A DNA stretch of 6,659 nt from DATLAN01 sp035527455 (GTDB lineage Bacteria; Planctomycetota; Planctomycetia; Pirellulales; Thermoguttaceae). Shown in pieces: positions 1-5,475 of this stretch. The stretch spans positions 1-6,659 of the forward strand of contig DATLAN010000433.1 in assembly GCA_035527455.1 (NCBI GenBank). The letters run 5' to 3'. The notes below the pieces were generated by a model. That model was not told the DNA's origin and searched no databases. It was given only the letters and a program-made list of their open reading frames with translations. The position numbers and the translations under genes were made by a program. Each line of letters opens with the position of its first letter. Positions within the stretch are counted from its first letter, which is position 1.

Positions 1-1518
1 CTTGTCGGTGCCATGGCGGCGGTCATCGTGCTCGGCTGCGCGGCGACGACTCGCGCGGCGGCCGACAAGAAAAGCCCGCCCAACATCATTCTCTTCTATA
101 CTGACGACCAGGGATGGACGGACACCTCCGTGCCGATGATCGCCGGCCGGCCGGATTCCTGCAGCGACGTCTGCCGGACGCCCCATCTGCAGCGGCTGGC
201 CCGAGAAGGCATGGTCTTCTCCAACGCCTATTCGCCCGCGCCGGTGTGCAGCCCTTCGCGCGACAGCATCCTTTACGGCAGAACGCCCGCGCGGCTGCAC
301 CACTCCATTCTGTTGGGCAAGGCGAACTGCCCGGCGGATGCGATGACCGTTCCCCGGGCGCTCAAGGCGGCCGACCCCGACTACGTCACGGCGCACTTCG
401 GCAAATGGGCCTGCTCGCCGCGCACGCCCGAAGAGGCCGGTTTCGACGTCAGCGACGGCCGCACGGACAACTGGCACGGCGACTGGCGCACCGTGGACGG
501 CCGGAAGACGCCCCTGCCCGCCGACGACCCCAAACGGATCTTCAGCGTGACGCAGCGGGCCAACGACTTCATGGAGCAGCAGGTCGTAGCGGGCCGGCCG
601 TTCTACATGAGGGTTTCGCACTATGCGCTCCATGTCGGACATCAGGCCCTGGAAGAAACCGTCGAGAAATACGCCAAGGCGGGTCACGACGAAAACGCCG
701 CACGGTACGCCGCGATGACGGAAAACCTCGATACGGGCCTGGGCATGCTGCTGGACAAGATCGACTCGCTGGGTATCGCCCACGAGACGTACGTGATCTT
801 CACCTCCGACAACGGCGGCGGTTTCCACGGAAACGGACCGCTGCGGGGCGGCAAGGCGTCGCTGTGGGAAGGCGGCATCCGGGTGCCGACCGTGATGCGC
901 GGGCCGGGAATCGCCGCGGGCACCTATTGCGACGTGCCCATTGCCGGCTGGGACTTCCTGCCGACGTTCTGCGATCTTGCCGGCAGAAGAGAACCTCTGC
1001 CCGACGGGCTGGACGGCGGAAGCCTGCGCCCGCTCTTCGAGCACGGCAACCAAGGAAAGGTCCTGCGAAGCGTCGAACCGCTGATCTTCCACTATCCCTG
1101 GTTCGACAACGTGCCCATGTCGGCGATCCGGCTGGGCGACCACAAGCTGGTGAAGGACCTGAACACGAATCGGTTCCGCCTGTTCGACGTGGCCGAAGAC
1201 GTCGAAGAAAGCCGCGACTTGTCGAAGTCCCTGCCCGAAGTGGCGAAGCGGCTGCACGAAACGCTGAACCGATACCTCGACGAGGTAAACGCCGAGAAGC
1301 TCGAGGATCTGCGCGCCTGGAGAGAAGAAACTCTGCGCGGGTGGATGGAGCGTGACCGTAAGGAGCTTGCCCAACTGCAGGAGCGGATAACGCAAACGAT
1401 TGACGAGAAAGAAAGGTGGGGCCTTCAAGAGAAAGCCCGCGAGAGGCAAAGTCGCCTCGAAGCCCATCGAAGCGCCATGGAGCGTGTCGAAAAGGGTCGC
1501 CGCGTGACGGCATGGTAG
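1..1518 (+). CDS. Secreted sulfatase (formylglycine-dependent, S1 type), 5' end probably outside the window
   Basis: Predicted to hydrolyse sulfate esters, probably on a sulfated carbohydrate, outside the cytoplasm. Residues are numbered from the ATG at base 13. The frame is open back to base 1 and the visible N-terminus is a hydrophobic core without a basic start, so the true start is probably upstream. Signal peptidase cleavage is likely after the Ala run at 15-17. Visible family features are D31-D32 (calcium ligands, in TDDQGW), C79-S-P-S-R83 (the cysteine converted to formylglycine), K131 in GKW, H207, D266-N267 (SDNGG) and K281. The His that normally follows GKW is Ala133. C50, C54, C106 and C134 could form disulfides. 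Residues 425-501 are a highly charged helical tail with coiled-coil character and more AGA/AGG/ATA codons than the body. The family call is firm; the substrate cannot be read from sequence. Confidence 0.93.
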   Translation, partial: LVGAMAAVIVLGCAATTRAAADKKSPPNIILFYTDDQGWTDTSVPMIAGRPDSCSDVCRTPHLQRLAREGMVFSNAYSPAPVCSPSRDSILYGRTPARLHHSILLGKANCPADAMTVPRALKAADPDYVTAHFGKWACSPRTPEEAGFDVSDGRTDNWHGDWRTVDGRKTPLPADDPKRIFSVTQRANDFMEQQVVAGRPFYMRVSHYALHVGHQALEETVEKYAKAGHDENAARYAAMTENLDTGLGMLLDKIDSLGIAHETYVIFTSDNGGGFHGNGPLRGGKASLWEGGIRVPTVMRGPGIAAGTYCDVPIAGWDFLPTFCDLAGRREPLPDGLDGGSLRPLFEHGNQGKVLRSVEPLIFHYPWFDNVPMSAIRLGDHKLVKDLNTNRFRLFDVAEDVEESRDLSKSLPEVAKRLHETLNRYLDEVNAEKLEDLRAWREETLRGWMERDRKELAQLQERITQTIDEKERWGLQEKARERQSRLEAHRSAMERVEKGRRVTAW

Positions 1519-1555
1519 CGGCGGCGTCCCGGGAATTCGTTCGACGAAGCCGCCG
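1519..1555 (+). terminator. Possible stem-loop terminator after the sulfatase gene
   Basis: A 7-bp perfect GC stem (1519-1525 paired with 1549-1555) starts directly after the TAG stop. The 23-nt loop contains a second small stem (TTCGT/ACGAA). Only a short T stretch (GTTTCGTTG) follows, so it is a weak intrinsic terminator at best. Confidence 0.3.
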
Positions 1556-1598
1556 TTTCGTTGCATCCAAAGGCCACGTCAGGAAACCAGAGGGTCAT

Positions 1599-1628
1599 TT
1601 GCATCTCGCCGTGTATCGATGATAGAAT
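1599..1628 (+). promoter_or_regulatory. Candidate sigma70 promoter with extended -10, upstream of the protease gene
   Basis: TTGCAT (1599-1604) is followed by an 18-nt spacer and TAGAAT (1623-1628). A TG one base before the -10 hexamer gives TGaTAGAAT, an extended -10. The -10 matches consensus at 5 of 6 positions, while the -35 matches at only 3. If used, the transcript would start near 1635 and carry the whole 1653-1729 palindrome in a leader of about 150 nt. Planctomycete promoters are poorly defined, so this is tentative. Confidence 0.3.
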
Positions 1629-1652
1629 AGAAGCTGTCGACCTTGTTCAATG

Positions 1653-1729
1653 GGGTGGCACGCCCTGAGGAACGAAGGGCGTGGAGAACCTGCCAAACCA
1701 CGCCCTTCGTTCCTCAGGGCGTGCCACCC
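1653..1729. repeat. Perfect 32-bp inverted repeat with nested hairpins
   Basis: Arms 1653-1684 and 1698-1729 are exact reverse complements of 32 bp, separated by 13 nt. Each arm is itself a hairpin: in the left arm CACGCCCT (1659-1666) pairs with AGGGCGTG (1676-1683) around a 9-nt loop. The element can therefore fold as one long stem or as two short adjacent hairpins. It looks like a dispersed REP/MITE-like intergenic element. No GTAG tetranucleotide (typical of RAYT-linked REPs) and no clear target duplication is seen beside it. It lies in the likely 5' leader of the protease gene. Confidence 0.85.
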
Positions 1730-1786
1730 TCGCCAAGAAAGCGTACAAGTTATTTTCGAGCAGACACTTAGCCGAGAGTTCGCACC

Positions 1787-2812
1787 ATGTCGCAAACACC
1801 CCCGCCGGACGGCCGCACGGCCAAATGGATCCTGTTGTTGACGTTGCTGTTGATGCTACTGGGGCGGCTGGCCTCCGGAGCGGAAAGCCCGGCACGAAAA
1901 CCGCTGGCCGACGTCTATCAGGAGGCGAAACGGGCCTCGGTCGAGGTCCTCGTGGACGGGCACCTCGGCGGGTCGGGCTTCTTCGTCGACGCCGAGGGCC
2001 TGCTGGTGACCGCCGCCCACGTGGTCGCGCCGCCCACGCGCCCCATCGAAATCCTCTCGCCGGTGGCCGGACGCATCGAGGCCGACGTGGTGGCCGTCGA
2101 CCTGGGCCACGATCTGGTTCTCCTGCGAGCGAAACCGCGCCAAGACGGATATCCGGCGCTGCCGCTGGCCGAAGAGCTGCCCTCGCCGGGAGACGACGTC
2201 TTCCTGCTCGGGGCGCCGCTCTATCGCCATGCCGTCATGCTGCGCGGCATGGTCGCCCGCGATGACACGGCCTTCGAGTTCTACACGGGGCACTACGTCG
2301 AGGCGGTCCACGTGGCCTGCACCGTGCAGAACGGCATGTCGGGCGGACTGTGGATCAACCACGGCGGCCAGGTCGTGGGGCTTCAGTCGGGCGTGATCTC
2401 GATGAACTCCATACCGATCGGCGTGGCCAGCATGATCCCCTGCACGGCCATCCGCACGCTCTTGAAGAACGGCCGCAGCGCCGCCACGCCCACCATCGGC
2501 GCCGCCATCGAAGAACTCTGGCAACACGGTGCCGACGTGCTGGGCCGGTTTCCCCCGCGGACCGAGGGCCTCGTTTTTCGCACCATCGAAAAAGACGGGC
2601 CGGCCGGCCGGGCGGGACTGAAGGAATGGGACGCGATAATCGCCGCCGACGGCCAGAAGGTCCGACTCAGCGGCGACCTGTTGCGGATCGTCCGCGCCAA
2701 GCAGCCGGGCGAAGAGCTGAAGCTGACCATCCTCGGCCCCGACGGCACCGGCACCCGGGAAGTAACCCTCCGCCTCGGCACGCTCGAAGTCGGCTGGCCG
2801 GGAGCGGAGTAG
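1787..2812 (+). CDS. Trypsin-like serine protease with single C-terminal PDZ domain (DegS/HtrA-like)
   Basis: A 341-residue envelope protease. Residues 13-32 are a strongly hydrophobic segment after a short basic/polar start. It may be a membrane anchor, or a signal peptide cut after SGA at 30-32. The protease domain spans about 42-227, with a plausible catalytic triad of H78 (TAAHVV), D109 (GHDLVLL) and S185 (QNGMSGG; usual HtrA sequence GNSGG). A PDZ domain covers about 235-335, with the typical PAGRAGLKEWDAIIAADGQKV run near 272-292. One anchor, one protease domain and one PDZ in about 340 residues matches DegS-like architecture, which suggests stress sensing or protein quality control. 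The substrate is unknown. The start is supported by the signal segment and a weak GAGAG at 1774-1778. Flanking genes are 268 and 258 bp away, so it is probably transcribed alone. Confidence 0.9.
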   Translation: MSQTPPPDGRTAKWILLLTLLLMLLGRLASGAESPARKPLADVYQEAKRASVEVLVDGHLGGSGFFVDAEGLLVTAAHVVAPPTRPIEILSPVAGRIEADVVAVDLGHDLVLLRAKPRQDGYPALPLAEELPSPGDDVFLLGAPLYRHAVMLRGMVARDDTAFEFYTGHYVEAVHVACTVQNGMSGGLWINHGGQVVGLQSGVISMNSIPIGVASMIPCTAIRTLLKNGRSAATPTIGAAIEELWQHGADVLGRFPPRTEGLVFRTIEKDGPAGRAGLKEWDAIIAADGQKVRLSGDLLRIVRAKQPGEELKLTILGPDGTGTREVTLRLGTLEVGWPGAE

Positions 2813-2855
2813 GCCCCCGCCGACCATGTTGCGCTGCCGAACGCTTGGCATTGTC

Positions 2856-2872
2856 CCCCTCAGAGAGAGGGG
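2856..2872. repeat. Short stem-loop downstream of the protease gene
   Basis: CCCCTC (2856-2861) pairs perfectly with GAGGGG (2867-2872) around a 5-nt loop, 44 bases after the protease stop. No T run follows on either strand. It may help end or stabilise the transcript, or be a degenerate intergenic repeat. Nothing else in 2813-3070 is convincing apart from a lone TACAAT (2911-2916) that lacks a well-spaced -35. Confidence 0.3.
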
Positions 2873-3070
2873 CGTGAGCCTTCACGCTCCCGGTGCTTGA
2901 GCGGCGCCGCTACAATGCGTGGTTTTGCCGCGGAAATGTCCGAAAAGGCCGGACCGGCAGAACTTTCCCGAACCTGCCGTGGCGTTCCGTAGTCGATAAT
3001 TGGGAAGAAGAGCTCTGTTGCGGAGCCCGGACTCTCCGCGACCGCCCGATCAGTTGGAGTTTTCCTCAGC

Positions 3071-5104
3071 ATGCGACAAATCCTCGTCACCAGCGCCCTG
3101 CCTTACGCCAACGGCCATATCCATATCGGACATCTGGTCGAGTACCTCCAGACCGACATCTGGGTGCGATTCCAGAAGCTCCGCGGAAACCGGTGCATCT
3201 ACCTCTGTGCCGACGACACCCACGGCACGGCGATCATGATCCGGGCCAAACAGGAAGGCATCGCCGAGGAGGAATTGATCGCCAAGATGCAAAAGGCCCA
3301 TATCGACGACTTCGCCGCCTTCGACATCGAGTTCGACAACTACGGCAGCACCCACAGCCCGGAAAACCGCGCGCTGTGCGCCGAAATCTGGCAGTCGATC
3401 CGCCAGGCCGACATGATCCACGAGCAGGCGGTCACGCAGCTCTACGACACCCAGGCGGGCACGTTCCTGGCCGACCGCTACGTCAAGGGCACCTGTCCCT
3501 TCTGCAAGCTGCCCGGCCAGTACGGCGACAGTTGCGACAACGGCCACCACTACGGCCCGGTCGATCTGATCGATCCGGTGAGCACCCTTTCGGGCACCAC
3601 GCCCGAGGTCCGTTCGGCCGATCATTTGTTCATCAACATCGAGAAGCTGCACGACTTCCTCGACCGCTGGACCCAAGGCGGCGAGCACCTCCAAAGCGAG
3701 ATCTCCAACTACCTCCAGGGCCACTTCCTCAATCAGCCGCTTCGCGATTGGGACGTCTCGCGCCCGGCGCCGTACTTCGGGTTCGAGATTCCCGACTCGC
3801 CGGGCGACTACTGGTACGTCTGGTTCGACGCGCCGATCGGCTACATGGCCTCGACCCGGCAGTGGTGCGACCGGCACGGCGAGGAGTTCGACGACTGGTG
3901 GGCAAGCGAGAAGACCGAAATCCACCACTTCATCGGCAAGGACATCACCTACTTCCACACGCTCTTCTGGCCGGCCATGTTGAAGGTTTCGCGGTACCAA
4001 CTGCCCACGAAGATCCACATCCACGGCTTCCTGACCGTCGACGGCGAGAAGATGTCCAAGAGCAAGGGCACGTTCGTCCGGGCGTCGACCTACCTTGAAC
4101 ACCTGGACCCCTCGTACTTGCGCTACTACTACGCCTCGAAGCTGACCAGCCGAGTGGACGACCTGGACCTGAACCTCGACGAGTTCGCCGCCAAAGTCAA
4201 CGCCGACATGGTCGGCAACCTGGTCAACCTGGCCAGCCGCACCGCCAAGTTCGCCGCCGCCACGGGCCTCTCCGAAACCTATCCCGACGACGGCGGACTG
4301 TTCCGACAGGCGGCCGACGACGGCGACGCGATCGCCGAGGCGTACGAGGCGGCCGATTACGCCCGGGCGATCCGCACCGTCCTGGCCGCCGGCGACCGGG
4401 CCAACCAGTACGTCGAGCACAACGCCCCCTGGCTGTTGCGCAAAGATCCCGAGAAGCAGGACCAACTCCGCGACGTGTGCACCGTGGGGCTGAACCTGTT
4501 TCGGCAACTGGCCGTGTATCTCGCGCCCGTGCTGCCTCGCTTGGCCCGGCAGACCGGCGAGTTGCTCGGCCGGCCGATCGAGCGATGGGAGGAATCGAAG
4601 ACGCCGCTGCTGGGCACGCCGGTGGGCAAGTTCCGGCACATGATGACGCGCGTGGATCGTGCCAGCGTTGACAAGATGATCGCGGCCAGCACCGAGGCCC
4701 AACCGGCCGCGTCGCCACCGGCCGCCGCGTTGCCCGAAGACGACGGAGCGGCCGTCGCCGCCGAGCCGCTGGAGCCGACCTGTTCGTTCGACGATTTCAC
4801 GAAGGTCGATCTCCGCGTCGCCCGGGTGCTTTCGGCCGAAGACGTGCCGGAGGCCAAGAAGCTCTTGAAGCTCACGCTCGGTCTCGGCGGCGAGCACCGC
4901 CGGACGGTTTTCGCCGGCATCAAGGGCGTTTACGAACCCGAGCAGCTCATCGGCCGGCTGGTGATCTGCGCGGCCAATCTGGCTCCGCGCAAGATGAAAT
5001 TCGGCACCAGCGAAGGCATGATCCTGGCAGCCGGCCCCGGCGGCAACGACATCTTCATGCTCTCGGTCGACGAAGGCGCCAAGCCGGGCCAGCGGGTGCA
5101 TTAG
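3071..5104 (+). CDS. metG: Methionyl-tRNA synthetase
   Basis: Charges tRNA-Met with methionine in the cytoplasm, using ATP; essential for initiation and elongation. The 677 residues match the long bacterial form. The class I HIGH motif is at 18-21 and KMSKS at 327-331. The zinc-knuckle insertion is at about 140-160, with C142, C145 and C155; the usual fourth cysteine is absent and the run reads CDNGHH, so H159 or H160 may be the ligand. The helical anticodon-binding domain runs about 370-520, and APWLLRKDP contains W454, equivalent to the anticodon-reading Trp of the E. coli enzyme. An Ala/Pro/acidic linker at about 540-570 leads to a C-terminal Trbp111-type OB domain (about 573-677), which usually mediates dimerisation and tRNA binding. 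The start fits the HIGH motif position and a GGAG at 3056-3059, 11 nt upstream. No convincing promoter or T-box was found. Confidence 0.98.
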   Translation: MRQILVTSALPYANGHIHIGHLVEYLQTDIWVRFQKLRGNRCIYLCADDTHGTAIMIRAKQEGIAEEELIAKMQKAHIDDFAAFDIEFDNYGSTHSPENRALCAEIWQSIRQADMIHEQAVTQLYDTQAGTFLADRYVKGTCPFCKLPGQYGDSCDNGHHYGPVDLIDPVSTLSGTTPEVRSADHLFINIEKLHDFLDRWTQGGEHLQSEISNYLQGHFLNQPLRDWDVSRPAPYFGFEIPDSPGDYWYVWFDAPIGYMASTRQWCDRHGEEFDDWWASEKTEIHHFIGKDITYFHTLFWPAMLKVSRYQLPTKIHIHGFLTVDGEKMSKSKGTFVRASTYLEHLDPSYLRYYYASKLTSRVDDLDLNLDEFAAKVNADMVGNLVNLASRTAKFAAATGLSETYPDDGGLFRQAADDGDAIAEAYEAADYARAIRTVLAAGDRANQYVEHNAPWLLRKDPEKQDQLRDVCTVGLNLFRQLAVYLAPVLPRLARQTGELLGRPIERWEESKTPLLGTPVGKFRHMMTRVDRASVDKMIAASTEAQPAASPPAAALPEDDGAAVAAEPLEPTCSFDDFTKVDLRVARVLSAEDVPEAKKLLKLTLGLGGEHRRTVFAGIKGVYEPEQLIGRLVICAANLAPRKMKFGTSEGMILAAGPGGNDIFMLSVDEGAKPGQRVH

Positions 5105-5163
5105 CTCCACGCCTTCGGAGATCCGGCCGCCGCTGCGTTGATGTAGGTCCTTTCGCGGAAATG

Positions 5164-5189
5164 CGTTCCCAAGCCGGAGCTTGGGAACG
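5164..5189. repeat. Perfect 11-bp hairpin downstream of metG
   Basis: CGTTCCCAAGC (5164-5174) pairs perfectly with its complement at 5179-5189 around a 4-nt loop. There is no T tract on either strand. The sequence resembles short GTTCCCAAGC-type palindromes that recur in planctomycete intergenic DNA; that is recollection, not a search result. It could shield the metG transcript end, 60 bases after the stop. Confidence 0.7.
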
Positions 5190-5205
5190 AGAGCATAGTC
5201 GTCGC

Positions 5206-5293
5206 ACCGTTTAGCGGGCGGGCTTGCCCGCCGTTCCATTGGTTGCGACTCTCGTGCGGCGTAACGGCGGGCAAGGCAAGCCCGCCAAACGGT
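5206..5293. repeat. Large imperfect inverted repeat with nested hairpins
   Basis: The 30-nt left arm (5206-5235) and 31-nt right arm (5263-5293) are near-perfect reverse complements with a small indel and a few mismatches, separated by 27 nt. Each arm is itself a 7-bp GC hairpin: GGCGGGC/GCCCGCC at 5217-5223 with 5226-5232, and at 5266-5272 with 5280-5286. This is the same two-level design as the 1653-1729 element, with unrelated sequence. It is probably a dispersed non-coding repeat. It sits between metG and the cupin gene, upstream of the cupin promoter. Confidence 0.8.
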
Positions 5294-5363
5294 AAGTGGC
5301 AAGTCGTTTAATTCCCCCGTTTGCCCAATTATCCTCCTTTACACCCCATTTCCGGCCGGTTAC

Positions 5364-5392
5364 TTGTCAATAATCGTGAAACCTACTACAAA
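5364..5392 (+). promoter_or_regulatory. Candidate sigma70 promoter for the cupin gene
   Basis: TTGTCA (5364-5369, 5 of 6 to consensus), a 17-nt spacer, and TACAAA (5387-5392, 4 of 6). The spacing is optimal, and the site lies in a locally AT-rich stretch (about 5297-5395) within GC-rich DNA. The expected transcript start near 5399 gives a leader of about 75 nt. This is the best promoter candidate in the window. Confidence 0.5.
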
Positions 5393-5420
5393 ATGGGCTT
5401 CCAGATGTGCTGGCGGCGGC

Positions 5421-5439
5421 GGCGAGCGCGGTGCTCGCC
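5421..5439 (+). other. Hairpin in the predicted cupin-gene leader
   Basis: GGCGAGC (5421-5427) pairs perfectly with GCTCGCC (5433-5439) around a 5-nt loop. It falls between the candidate promoter and both possible start codons. A 4-bp stem (CCAG 5401-5404 with CTGG 5410-5413) lies just before it. It may affect translation or RNA stability, but no known riboswitch class is recognised. Confidence 0.4.
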
Positions 5440-5475
5440 CAAAATGGCCTCAAACTCATGGAGAAATCAACGACC

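Noticed and set aside
114..1355. 413-codon plus-strand frame inside the sulfatase gene
   Set aside because: Arg/Ala-rich +1 shadow of the sulfatase frame with no domain signal.
2897..2916. TTGAGC plus TACAAT as a metG promoter
   Set aside because: The spacer is only 8 nt, far too short for a sigma70 pair; TACAAT alone is not enough.
3050..5302. 750-codon open frame on the minus strand opposite metG
   Set aside because: Its translation is low-complexity and rich in V, G, R and D, as expected from the complement of a GC-rich gene. metG on the plus strand is unmistakable.
5197..5307. AGTCGT direct repeats (5197-5202 and 5302-5307) as a target-site duplication around the large palindrome
   Set aside because: They are only 6 bp and lie at unequal distances from the arms (3 and 8 bases), so chance is a sufficient explanation.
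5105..5475. Small RNA or tRNA gene between metG and the cupin gene
   Set aside because: No cloverleaf, no CCA end and no recognisable RNA family; the structure present is explained by the repeats and the leader hairpin.
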